A stretch of 64,000 nucleotides of DNA, from NCBI RefSeq assembly GCF_050313795.1, contig NZ_JBNPMC010000002.1, positions 1-64,000 on the forward strand. Reading direction: 5' to 3'. This document shows, in pieces, positions 1-6,266 of the stretch. The notes beneath the pieces are model-generated. The model did not search any database and was not told the origin of the DNA. It saw only the letters and a list, made by a program, of their open reading frames with translations. Every line of letters begins with the position of its first letter. Position 1 is the stretch's first letter. Both the position numbers and the translations under genes were made by a program. Source of the DNA: CAMBRQ01 sp945870325. Lineage in GTDB: Bacteria; Bacillota; Clostridia; Lachnospirales; Lachnospiraceae.

Positions 1-231
1 GCTTTTGCGGACGCTCACGGTAGACAAGCCCAGTATGTAGTCTGTCGATACCTTAAATTCCTTTGCCACACCTATGAGAATATCACTGCTGACCGTTCTC
101 GTTTCGCCGCTGACAATGCGGCTCAACTGGGAAGCGGAAACCCCTATCTTCTCCGCAAGTTCCTTTTGTGTGATGTGGTTCCCGTTGCATAAATCGGAAA
201 TCCGCTGTCCGGGTGTTCCGGGTAAAGCCAT
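1..231 (-). CDS. XRE-family transcriptional regulator (C-terminus outside window)
   Basis: The ATG is at 231 on the minus strand and the frame runs off the left edge, giving 77 codons. The protein begins MALPGTPGQRISDLC. It carries a clear helix-turn-helix (QKELAEKIGVSASQLSRIVSGETR, about residues 22-45) followed by the typical FKVSTDYILGLS end of the XRE/Cro domain. A good ribosome site (GGAGGAGGTG) lies 8 bases upstream of the ATG. It is transcribed away from the mobilization genes and probably represses transfer genes of the transposon, itself, or both. This role is inferred from position and from the repeated palindromic motif in its promoter region. Confidence 0.85.
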   Translation of the reverse strand, partial: MALPGTPGQRISDLCNGNHITQKELAEKIGVSASQLSRIVSGETRTVSSDILIGVAKEFKVSTDYILGLSTVSVRKS

Positions 232-258
232 AGATACGCACCTCCTCCGCATACTTCC

Positions 259-343
259 ATTATACAGAATGATTGCAAAAATGCAATTTCCAAAGTGTAA
301 ACTTCATCAAAATGCAATTCTCGCAAAATTCCGGGGATTGCAT
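259..343 (-). promoter_or_regulatory. Promoter and candidate operators of the XRE regulator
   Basis: Reading the minus strand, TTGCAT (281-286) and TATAAT (259-264) are 16 bases apart and make a good promoter for the XRE gene. The -35 box lies inside a perfect inverted repeat, ATTGCAAAAATGCAAT (272-287). The half-site ATTGCA/TGCAAT recurs at about 311-317 and 337-342, so three sites are spread over 70 bases. This is the usual look of an autoregulated XRE repressor with several operators between divergent genes. No binding has been shown. Confidence 0.6.
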
Positions 344-383
344 TTTTTTCGTGTAGACTTAGGGTAGTTCATCGATGGACAGC

Positions 384-399
384 ACCTTGAAAACAGAAT
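384..399 (+). repeat. ACCTTGAAAAC-type leader motif, copy 1
   Basis: ACCTTGAAAACAGAAT at 384-399 recurs almost exactly as ACCTTGAAAACTGAAT at 2660-2675, just before tnpW. Both copies lie shortly upstream of a short reading frame of the transposon. The motif resembles the CCTTGAAAACTGAATA stretch found in Firmicute rRNA spacers, which I recall from general knowledge. Its function here is unknown. Confidence 0.5.
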
Positions 400-580
400 G
401 ACCGTCCGAAAAGGAATACCCCGGCTGGGGAAGCACCGCAAGGAACCGGACTTCGAGACAAAATGTCCCGAAGCTGCGGGGAGCGTGCCAACGCCGGAAC
501 ACGCCGCAGGAATGGGGCAGGAAACCTTTTCGGGGAGAACGGCAACGGAAAGCAAAATGGAGGGAACGCATGAGAGATAA
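398..580 (+). CDS. Possible small transposon protein, unrecognised
   Basis: This 60-codon frame runs from ATG 398 to TAA 580 and overlaps the start of the next gene by 11 bases. It is hydrophilic and rich in Glu, Lys, Pro and Gly. It has no cysteines suggesting metal binding apart from one, and no recognised domain. There is no convincing ribosome site before the ATG; instead the ACCTTGAAAAC leader motif sits directly upstream. Its base composition matches the transposon. It may be a real short gene or an accident of a GC-rich leader. Confidence 0.3.
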   Translation: MTVRKGIPRLGKHRKEPDFETKCPEAAGSVPTPEHAAGMGQETFSGRTATESKMEGTHER

Positions 581-983
581 CCCCTATAAAGACTTGCCGC
601 CACTGGAACGCAGGCCGGACGGTTCCCTTTACCGCATGACACCGGCGCAGAGAAAACAGGCGGCCAGCCTGATACGCCGGGAGTGTTGTTGCTGTGAGGA
701 CGGCAACTGCATTGTCCTTGATGATGGGGACACCTGCACCTGCCCGCAGACGATTTCTTTCTCGGTCTGCTGTAAGTGGTTCCGCTGGGCGGTCTTGCCG
801 CTGGACGGGACGCTGGAAGCGGAAATTGTCCGGGATAAGGACTTGAAACGCTGTGCGGTCTGCGGTGGCGTGTTCGTCCCCAAATCCAACCGGGCAAAAT
901 ACTGCCCCGGCTGTGCCGCCAGAATTCACAGGCGGCAGAAAACAGAAAGTGAACGGAAAAGGAGGTCTGCTGTGGACAGTTAG
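570..983 (+). CDS. Cysteine-rich VLP domain protein
   Basis: This is a 137-residue hydrophilic protein with two cysteine clusters. The first is ECCCCEDGNCIVLDDGDTCTCPQTIS near residues 39-64. The second, near residues 90-112, is a zinc-ribbon-like CAVCGGVF followed by YCPGCA. This layout is that of the 'cysteine-rich VLP' family, a group of uncharacterised proteins carried by Firmicute transposons. The start has a ribosome site (ATGGAGGGAACGC) just before ATG 570. It is the first confident gene of the rightward transposon block. The cysteines suggest zinc binding and perhaps nucleic-acid contact, but the function is not known. Confidence 0.75.
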   Translation: MRDNPYKDLPPLERRPDGSLYRMTPAQRKQAASLIRRECCCCEDGNCIVLDDGDTCTCPQTISFSVCCKWFRWAVLPLDGTLEAEIVRDKDLKRCAVCGGVFVPKSNRAKYCPGCAARIHRRQKTESERKRRSAVDS

Positions 984-1018
984 GAGCGAAAAAAGCCTTG
1001 ATTTATCAGACTTTGCAA

Positions 1019-1070
1019 GCCCCAAACCGGGGCAGGTGGTATAAAGTATCGCCCGCCCCGGAAAACGGGC
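1019..1070 (+). other. Two short GC-rich hairpins between transposon genes
   Basis: GCCCC (1019-1023) pairs with GGGGC (1029-1033), and GCCCG (1051-1055) pairs with CGGGC (1066-1070). Neither has a T-run, so they are more likely leader or processing structures before the repA-like gene than terminators. Confidence 0.35.
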
Positions 1071-1094
1071 TTCTAACCGTCCACAAAACGAACT

Positions 1095-1490
1095 ATGACA
1101 AATACCATCTATATCCACCAGCCGGAAAAGGCGTTCAGCTTCACCCGGCTCCCGAATTTTCTCTTTGAAGCCCCCACATTCAAGCCCCTGTCCAACGAGG
1201 CAAAGGTTCTGTACGCCTTTATCCTGCGCCGGACAGAGTTATCCCGCAAGAATGGGTGGGCGGATGACTGCGGACGGATTTTCCTGTATTACCCTATCTG
1301 TGAAGTGGTCACACTGCTCCATTGTGGGCGGCAGAAAGCGGTGAATACCCTGCGGGAACTGCAATACGCCGGACTGGTGGAGATCCAGAAGCAGGGCTGT
1401 GGAAAACCCAACCGCATTTTCCCAAAATCCTATGAAGCGGTTCCAAACACCGACTTTAAGAAATCCCGTTCTGGTACACCGGAGGACTGA
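1095..1490 (+). CDS. RepA_N-type replication initiator protein A (short)
   Basis: This 131-residue protein matches the RepA_N family pattern. After a short N-terminus it reads FTRLPNFLFEAPTFKPLSNEAKVLYAFILRRTELS, then a winged-helix-like segment (IFLYYPICEVVTLLHCGRQKAVNTLRELQYAGLVEIQ). RepA_N proteins of plasmids are longer and add a C-terminal region; only the DNA-binding N-domain is present here, ending shortly after KPNRIFPKSYEAV. Such short forms are common in integrative elements, where they may help the excised circle replicate or act as regulators. The gene lies between the VLP gene and the relaxase on the same strand. Confidence 0.75.
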   Translation: MTNTIYIHQPEKAFSFTRLPNFLFEAPTFKPLSNEAKVLYAFILRRTELSRKNGWADDCGRIFLYYPICEVVTLLHCGRQKAVNTLRELQYAGLVEIQKQGCGKPNRIFPKSYEAVPNTDFKKSRSGTPED

Positions 1491-1587
1491 AAACCGTACC
1501 CATGAAGTACGGAAATCACTCCTGAGACGTACGAAAACCGGACGGTATATAGAAATACAAAGATAAAAAGATTGATTTATATTCTAT

Positions 1588-1659
1588 CCATTCCAATCCT
1601 ATCCGAGCTATTTTCTGCGGGATTTTCCCTGTGGAAAACCCCGGATAGGAAAGGAATGG
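1588..1659 (+). other. Nested inverted repeats before the relaxase: candidate oriT
   Basis: The outer arms CCATTCCAATCCTATCCG (1588-1605) and CGGATAGGAAAGGAATGG (1642-1659) pair with two mismatches. Inside them a second stem forms from GGGATTTTCC (1619-1628) and GGAAAACCCC (1633-1642). The structure ends 13 bases before the relaxase ATG. MobV relaxases generally nick at an inverted-repeat oriT just upstream of their own gene, so this is the best oriT candidate. A regulatory RNA hairpin for the relaxase is the alternative. Confidence 0.5.
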
Positions 1660-1672
1660 GGAAAGGAGCAGA

Positions 1673-2617
1673 ATGGCACAACACGCAATTTTACGGTTTG
1701 AGAAGCACAAGGGCAACCCGGCAAGGCCGCTGGAAGCCCATCACGAAAGACAGAAAGAACAGTATGCCAGCAATCCCGACATTGACACAAGCCGGAGCAA
1801 ATACAACTTCCATATCGTCAAGCCGGAGGGACGCTATTACCACTTCATTCAGAGCCGGATTGAGCAGGCCGGGTGCCGAACCCGCAAGGACAGCACACGG
1901 TTTGTCGATACGCTGGTAACTGCCAGCCCGGAGTTTTTCAAGGGGAAATCCCCAAAGGAGATACAGGCGTTTTTCCAGAGGGCGGCGGACTTCCTCATTG
2001 GCCGGGTAGGACGGGAAAATATCGTGTCGGCGGTGGTACACATGGACGAGAAAACGCCCCACCTGCATTTGACCTTTGTTCCGCTGACAAAGGACAACCG
2101 CCTGTGTGCAAAGGAGATTATCGGCAACCGGGCAAACCTGACGAAGTGGCAGGACGATTTTCACGCCTATATGGTGGAGAAATATCCTGACTTGGAGCGT
2201 GGGGAGAGCGCCAGCAGGACAGGCCGGAAGCATATCCCCACCCGGCTTTTCAAACAGGCGGTTTCCCTCTCCCGGCAGGCAAGAGCCATTGAAGCCACAC
2301 TGGACGGCATTAACCCGCTGAACGCCGGAAAGAAAAAAGAGGAAGCCCTCTCCATGCTGAAAAAGTGGTTCCCGCAGATGGAGAATTTCTCCGGGCAGTT
2401 GAAAAAGTACAAGGTCACAATCAATGACCTGCTGGCGGAGAATGAGAAGTTGGAAGCAAGGGCAAAGGCCAGCGAAAAAGGAAAGATGAAAGATACGATG
2501 GAACGGGCAAAGCTGAAAAGCGAACTGGACAATTTACAGCGGCTGGTTGACCGTATCCCGCCGGATATACTGGCGGAACTGAAACGTCAGCAGCGGCACA
2601 CGGTAAAGGAAAGGTGA
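1673..2617 (+). CDS. MobV (Pre/Mob) family relaxase, TnpZ-like
   Basis: This is a 314-residue mobilization protein. It begins MAQHAILRFEKHKG, has the conserved N-terminal Mob segment with HHERQKE near residue 23, and carries the catalytic metal-binding HMDEKTPHLHLTF motif at about residues 123-135. The last 80 residues are a charged coiled coil (LLAENEKLEARAKASEKGK onward). Such relaxases nick one strand at oriT and let a conjugative helper system move the element; TnpZ of Tn4451 plays this role. A strong ribosome site (GGAAAGGAGCAGA) precedes the ATG, and a hairpin region that may be oriT lies directly upstream. No type IV secretion genes are present, so the element would be mobilizable rather than self-transmissible. 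Confidence 0.9.
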   Translation: MAQHAILRFEKHKGNPARPLEAHHERQKEQYASNPDIDTSRSKYNFHIVKPEGRYYHFIQSRIEQAGCRTRKDSTRFVDTLVTASPEFFKGKSPKEIQAFFQRAADFLIGRVGRENIVSAVVHMDEKTPHLHLTFVPLTKDNRLCAKEIIGNRANLTKWQDDFHAYMVEKYPDLERGESASRTGRKHIPTRLFKQAVSLSRQARAIEATLDGINPLNAGKKKEEALSMLKKWFPQMENFSGQLKKYKVTINDLLAENEKLEARAKASEKGKMKDTMERAKLKSELDNLQRLVDRIPPDILAELKRQQRHTVKER

Positions 2618-2659
2618 TAGATATAAGCAGAAATTTTCGCCGCCTCTGTGCGGCATTGT

Positions 2660-2675
2660 ACCTTGAAAACTGAAT
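2660..2675 (+). repeat. ACCTTGAAAAC-type leader motif, copy 2
   Basis: ACCTTGAAAACTGAAT, nearly identical to the stretch at 384-399. It is placed 15 bases before the tnpW start codon and overlaps the region that leads into its ribosome site. Confidence 0.5.
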
Positions 2676-2689
2676 ATGGAGGACACTGG

Positions 2690-2884
2690 ATGGCAAAAAG
2701 TGAAAGCGATATTTTTACACCCCGAACAGGGCAGGTCATACAAGCAGAGAACGGCACGCAGTATTTTGTATGTGGGAACAACCGTATAAAAATCTCCGAA
2801 CACTTCGCCGCAGGCGGGAAGCCCCTCGGTGATCTGATTGTAGATGTGGTGCGGCATACCGCAGAAAAAGCCGCTTCAACCTGA
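2690..2884 (+). CDS. TnpW-like transposon protein
   Basis: This 64-residue protein runs from ATG 2690, which has a GGAGGA ribosome site 6 bases upstream. The longer frame from 2648 lacks one, so the shorter start was chosen. The sequence (TPRTGQVIQAENGTQYFVCGNNRIKISEHFAAGGKPLGDLIVDVVRHTA) fits the small TnpW family. These proteins accompany TnpX-type recombinases and relaxases in Clostridium transposons. Their biochemical role is not established. Position between relaxase and recombinase agrees with the assignment. Confidence 0.7.
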   Translation: MAKSESDIFTPRTGQVIQAENGTQYFVCGNNRIKISEHFAAGGKPLGDLIVDVVRHTAEKAAST

Positions 2885-2894
2885 TAGCCCATCA

Positions 2895-2955
2895 TTGATA
2901 ACACGCCCACGCTTATGATATAATTGCCATAGAGCAAAAGTATTGTAAGCGTGGG
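2895..2955 (+). promoter_or_regulatory. Recombinase promoter with flanking inverted repeat
   Basis: TTGATA (2895-2900) and TATAAT (2919-2924) are separated by 18 bases. A perfect 10-base inverted repeat, CCCACGCTTA (2906-2915) and TAAGCGTGGG (2946-2955), starts in the promoter spacer and ends in the early transcript. It could be an operator or, since the second arm is transcribed, part of a leader structure controlling recombinase expression. Confidence 0.6.
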
Positions 2956-2983
2956 TTGTTTCTTTAGAAGGAGGATTTTTACG

Positions 2984-4606
2984 GTGAAACAACCTTACAA
3001 TACTACGATTTACAACACGGCGCTTTATATGAGATTGAGCCGGGACGATGAACTGCAAGGAGAAAGCGGGAGTATTCAGACACAACGCATGATGCTCCGG
3101 CAATATGCCGCCGAGCATGGCCTGAATGTCATAGATGAATATATCGACGATGGATGGTCTGGAACGAACTTTGACAGGCCGGATTTTCAGAGAATGATTG
3201 ATGACATTGAGGACGGGAAAATCAACTGCGTTGTTACGAAGGATTTATCCCGCTTAGGCAGAAACTACATTCTGACCGGCCAGTACACGGAAATCTACTT
3301 TCCCAGCAAAGGCGTCCGCTATATCGCTGTCAATGACAATGTGGACACCATCAACGGAGAGAATGAGCTTGCCCCATTCCTCAACATTCTGAATGAAATG
3401 CACGCCCGCCAGACCAGCAAAAAGGTAAAGGCGGCCATGCGGACACGGTTCGCAAATGGCGCACACTATGGAGCCTATGCTCCGCTTGGCTATGTCAAAG
3501 ACCCAGATAAGAAAGGCCATCTTCTGATTGACCCGGAAACAAGGTGGATTATCGAAAAGATTTTTGACCTTGCCGTTCATGGCCGGGGAGCCGCCAGCAT
3601 TACACGGATTTTGGTCGAAGAAAAAGTACCTACTCCCGGCTGGCTGAATTTCCAGAGATACGGCACTTTCGCAAATATCTATGCCGGAGCGCCGGAGGAA
3701 AAAGCCTATGCGTGGACGATAGCGCAGGTGAAAAGTATTCTGAAAGAGGAAACCTATATCGGACACAGCGTCCACAATAAGCAGACCAATATTTCATTCA
3801 AAAACAAGAAGAAAGTACGCAAGCCAAAAGAGGAATGGTATCGTGTGGAGAACACCCACGAAGCGATTATTTCCGAAGATGTGTTCCGTCAAGTACAGGA
3901 GCAGATTTGCAACAGGCGCAGACGGCAGAAGAACGGCACAACACAGATATTTTCCGGGCTGGTAAAATGTGCGGACTGCGGCTGGTCGCTGGCCTATGGT
4001 ATGAACAGCCAGAACAAAAATCCCTATGCCCACTACCATTGTAGCAAGTACGGGCAAGGATTGCACCAGTGTTCCATGCACTATATCCGCTATGATGTGC
4101 TTTACGCCTATGTCCTTTCCCGTCTGCAATACTGGTCTGTGCTGGCACAGCAGGATGGGGACAAACTTCTGAAACGGCTACTTAACGCCAGCGACAAGGA
4201 ACGCAATACTGCAAGGAAGCGGCAGACAGCCGAACTGAAAAAGGCGGAAAAGCGCAAAGCAGAAGTAGACACCCTGTTTGCAAAAATGTATGAGGACTGG
4301 TCTGCCGGACGCATTACAGAATACAATTTCAATATGCTGTCCGAAAAGTATCAGGGCGAACAGCGAGAATTGGACGCAAAAATTGAACGGCTTCACGAAG
4401 CGATGGAGGTCGCCGCCCAGACAGCGGTTGACGCTGAAAAGTGGATAGGTCTGATGAAACAGTATGTCAATCCCACAGAATTGACGGCTGAACTTCTGAA
4501 TACGCTGATTGAAAAAATCCTTGTCCATGAAGCGGTCAAAAGTGAGGACGGAAGCCGGGAACAGGAAGTGGAAATCTTCTACCGCTTTATCGGCAAAATC
4601 GAATGA
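2984..4606 (+). CDS. Large serine recombinase, TnpX-like
   Basis: This 540-residue protein is read from GTG 2984, which has an AAGGAGGA site 8 bases upstream; the earlier GTG at 2951 lies inside the promoter inverted repeat and is unlikely. The N-terminal resolvase domain shows ALYMRLSRDDE (catalytic serine about residue 19) and VVTKDLSRLGRNY. A recombinase domain follows (GAYAPLGYVKDPDKKGHLLIDPET), then a zinc ribbon (VKCADCGWSLAYG with downstream HYHCSK and HQCSMHY). The C-terminus is a long charged coiled coil. Enzymes of this kind excise the element as a circle and reinsert it at GA-centred targets. The gene ends about 35 bases from the transposon right end, as expected for a recombinase gene beside its attachment site. 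Confidence 0.92.
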   Translation: MKQPYNTTIYNTALYMRLSRDDELQGESGSIQTQRMMLRQYAAEHGLNVIDEYIDDGWSGTNFDRPDFQRMIDDIEDGKINCVVTKDLSRLGRNYILTGQYTEIYFPSKGVRYIAVNDNVDTINGENELAPFLNILNEMHARQTSKKVKAAMRTRFANGAHYGAYAPLGYVKDPDKKGHLLIDPETRWIIEKIFDLAVHGRGAASITRILVEEKVPTPGWLNFQRYGTFANIYAGAPEEKAYAWTIAQVKSILKEETYIGHSVHNKQTNISFKNKKKVRKPKEEWYRVENTHEAIISEDVFRQVQEQICNRRRRQKNGTTQIFSGLVKCADCGWSLAYGMNSQNKNPYAHYHCSKYGQGLHQCSMHYIRYDVLYAYVLSRLQYWSVLAQQDGDKLLKRLLNASDKERNTARKRQTAELKKAEKRKAEVDTLFAKMYEDWSAGRITEYNFNMLSEKYQGEQRELDAKIERLHEAMEVAAQTAVDAEKWIGLMKQYVNPTELTAELLNTLIEKILVHEAVKSEDGSREQEVEIFYRFIGKIE

Positions 4607-4637
4607 CACATCTTGAGATACCCAACAATATCTTTAA

Positions 4638-4650
4638 CTAAGGGAAACTG
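4638..4650. other. Right transposon-chromosome junction
   Basis: Upstream of ATG 4686 the same frame continues without a stop back to the junction and reads ETGASIPDLDKVLKMSKVF, the end of an XRE domain. The residue before E should be Trp (the WE motif of the family) but is AGG (Arg, 4641-4643). The switch from transposon to host therefore falls at about 4641-4645, at a GA dinucleotide. Confidence 0.65.
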
Positions 4651-5543
4651 GTGCTTCCATACCGGATCTTGACAAAGTACTTAAGATGAGTAAGGTATTC
4701 GATGTATCAACCGATTATCTGTTGAAAGATGAGATAGAAGAATTTCCAAAGGCAGAAGTATCCGTTTCGGACAGTGTCGATACATATGAGAACATGGAGG
4801 TACGCAGCGTATCTATGGAAGAGGCAAATGAGTTCATGGAACTGACACGGAAGACTTCCGGCAAGATCGCGGCGGCGGTAGCCGTGTTGATTCTGTCTCC
4901 GACTGTATTGCTGCTTTTGGCTGGATTATCGGAACTGGCGGACAGCCTGCTAACAGAGGATATGGCAGCAGGCATCGGGATGATTGCACTGTTATTAATG
5001 GTAGTAGCAGCATTAGTAGTGCTGATTCCGACTGGGATGCAGTTGTCGCGTTTCGAATATCTGGATAAAGAGGTAATCTCTTTACAGTATGGCGTGCAGG
5101 GAGTGGTAGAGAAGAAGAAAACGGAGTTCGAGCCGGTATACAGAAAAAGTGTTGTGATAGGTGTGGTATTGTGTATTATTGGAGTGATTCCTATGATGGG
5201 CGCGATTGCTTTGGCTGTGCCGGATATAGGATTCGTAGTTTGCGTTGATCTCCTTCTGATGTATGTTGCATGTGGTGTATATACATTCATAAGATATGGC
5301 AGTATTCAGGAGAGTTATAACAAATTACTCCAGGAGGGTGACTATACGAAAGAGAAAAAAGAACTTGGAAGAAAGACGGGCGTATTCGCAAAGATTTATT
5401 GGTGTACGGTAACGGCAATCTATCTGGGAATCAGCCTGACCATGAATAATTGGAAAGATAGTTGGATTATCTGGGCTGTGGCAGGGGTTCTCTTTGCGGC
5501 ATTTCAGGGAGTCATTCAAGTGATTTCGAAAGACAGACGTTAG
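4644..5543 (+). pseudogene. XRE-type HTH membrane protein gene, 5' part removed by the transposon
   Basis: The open frame can start at ATG 4686 (285 residues). However, the sequence before it is the tail of a DNA-binding domain (PDLDKVLKMSKVFDVSTDYLLKDE), so the N-terminal helix-turn-helix was cut off by the insertion. The rest is a linker followed by about six hydrophobic segments (for example IAAAVAVLILSPTVLLLLAGL, MIALLLMVVAALVVLI and VVIGVVLCIIGVIPMMGAIALAV). HTH proteins with a C-terminal multi-span membrane part are common in Lachnospiraceae. No ribosome site is evident at ATG 4686, so the remnant is probably not made, or only as a headless membrane fragment. The missing half should lie left of the transposon. 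Confidence 0.75.
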
Positions 5544-5547
5544 GGAG

Positions 5548-5573
5548 GGAGGAGCATTTTGCTTCTCCTTTTT
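5548..5573 (+). terminator. Intrinsic terminator after the truncated XRE gene
   Basis: GGAGGAGC pairs with GCTTCTCC (one mismatch) across an ATTTT loop and is followed by TTTTT. Confidence 0.75.
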
Positions 5574-5574
5574 G

Positions 5575-5592
5575 CTGCCAAAGCATCCGGAG
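5575..5592 (+). repeat. 18-base repeat CTGCCAAAGCATCCGGAG, copy 1
   Basis: The same 18 bases occur at 14697-14714. Here GCCAA can pair with TTGGC about 18 bases further on, putting AGCATCCGGAG in the loop. At the other copy CTGCCA pairs with TGGCAG around the same loop. Function unknown. Confidence 0.5.
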
Positions 5593-5657
5593 AGAACTGT
5601 TGGCGTCTGGTCCTGTAGGTTTGAAAATGATTAGAATTTCTCAATAAAAGGAAAAGA

Positions 5658-5687
5658 TTGGAAAGGATGATGAAAGAGGACTATAAT
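5658..5687 (+). promoter_or_regulatory. Predicted promoter of the metal ATPase operon
   Basis: TTGGAA (5658-5663) and TATAAT (5682-5687) are separated by 18 bases, ahead of the 26-codon gene at 5731. Confidence 0.5.
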
Positions 5688-5730
5688 GTAATGAAACCTA
5701 TACATAGACTATTGCAAGGAGGTCGGTCAG

Positions 5731-5811
5731 ATGAAAAAGCATAAGTATTGGGCATGGGCAATGGTGATTTGTTTATTGATGACAATTTATACAGGTTATG
5801 AACACAAATAG
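5731..5811 (+). CDS. 26-residue single-span membrane peptide
   Basis: The short gene encodes MKKHKYWAWAMVICLLMTIY and six further residues. It has a basic N-terminus and one hydrophobic segment of about 15 residues. A strong AAGGAGGT ribosome site lies 6-7 bases before the ATG, and the stop is 12 bases before the next gene, which has its own AGGAGG site. These signals and its place at the head of the ATPase operon support a real gene. Its role is unknown; a small accessory subunit of the transporter is a reasonable guess. Confidence 0.6.
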   Translation: MKKHKYWAWAMVICLLMTIYTGYEHK

Positions 5812-5823
5812 GAGGTACTGAAG

Positions 5824-6165
5824 ATGTTAGATTGTTTTGAGAAGATTGATGGAAAGAAGACCGGGATATTTGCGGCAGGCGTGTTATTTGGGACCGCCGG
5901 AATTAAGATATTATCAAGCAAAGATGCGAAGAAGGTATATACGAACTGTACGGCAGCAGTCTTAAGAATGAAGGATTGCGTACTGAAGACGGCAGCGAAG
6001 GTTCAGGAGAATGCAGAAGACATCTATGCGGAGGCACAGCAGATCAATGAAGTGCGGGCAGAGGCGGATGCAGAGATTAATGACAGTGCAGATGAAACTG
6101 TTTTTACAGAGACGGATGCTAAGGCGGATGCAAAAGAAGATACTGTGGAAGCAGCAATAGAATAG
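5824..6165 (+). CDS. DUF6110-type small protein, possible ATPase partner
   Basis: This 113-residue protein starts MLDCFEKIDGKKTGIFAAG. It has one hydrophobic stretch (TGIFAAGVLFGTAGIKIL, about residues 13-30), an amphipathic middle (VLRMKDCVLKTAAKVQENAEDIYAEAQQI) and a very acidic tail. The pattern fits the DUF6110 family of Firmicutes, found next to metal P-type ATPases. The layout also recalls the mycobacterial DUF1490/PacL proteins that scaffold CtpC-type ATPases: a short membrane anchor, then an A-E-rich helix, then a charged tail. That parallel is my inference from layout only. A hairpin with T-run lies between this gene and the ATPase, so the small proteins may be made in excess. Confidence 0.65.
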   Translation: MLDCFEKIDGKKTGIFAAGVLFGTAGIKILSSKDAKKVYTNCTAAVLRMKDCVLKTAAKVQENAEDIYAEAQQINEVRAEADAEINDSADETVFTETDAKADAKEDTVEAAIE

Positions 6166-6178
6166 AAGTAGACCTATG

Positions 6179-6207
6179 GCACCTGCAGAAGATCCTGCAG
6201 GTGCTTT
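6179..6207 (+). terminator. Hairpin between DUF6110 and ATPase genes
   Basis: GCACCTGCAG (6179-6188) pairs perfectly with CTGCAGGTGC (6195-6204), followed by TTTCC. It is probably a partial terminator or an mRNA end that separates the small genes from the ATPase. Confidence 0.6.
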
Positions 6208-6266
6208 CCTATGCTGTATGCGGCTGAAAAAGTTGAGAAAATTAGTGCAAGAAAGAAGGAAGACAG

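Larger units (their letters stand above)
1..4645 (+). mobile_element. Right part of a Tn4451-like mobilizable transposon (left end outside window)
   Basis: The block carries an XRE regulator, a cysteine-rich VLP protein, a RepA_N protein, a MobV relaxase, a TnpW-like protein and a large serine recombinase. This is the toolkit of Tn4451/Tn4453-type mobilizable transposons (TnpX, TnpZ, TnpW) and related Firmicute elements. Codons here are visibly richer in G and C than in the downstream chromosomal genes. The right end lies at about 4641-4645: from 4644 onward the reading frame of an interrupted XRE-type gene resumes (residues ETGASIPDLDKVLKMSKVFDV). A GA dinucleotide sits at the junction (4644-4645), which fits TnpX-type recombinases that cross over at GA. 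The left end and any cargo are not visible. Confidence 0.8.

Noticed and set aside
853..1044. 63-codon frame overlapping the VLP gene
   Set aside because: It lies mostly in another frame of a well-supported cysteine-rich gene and crosses two hairpins; no start signal.
369..1118. Long minus-strand frames over the transposon genes (for example 249 residues at 369-1118)
   Set aside because: Shadows caused by the high GC of the transposon; no ribosome sites and no domain pattern.
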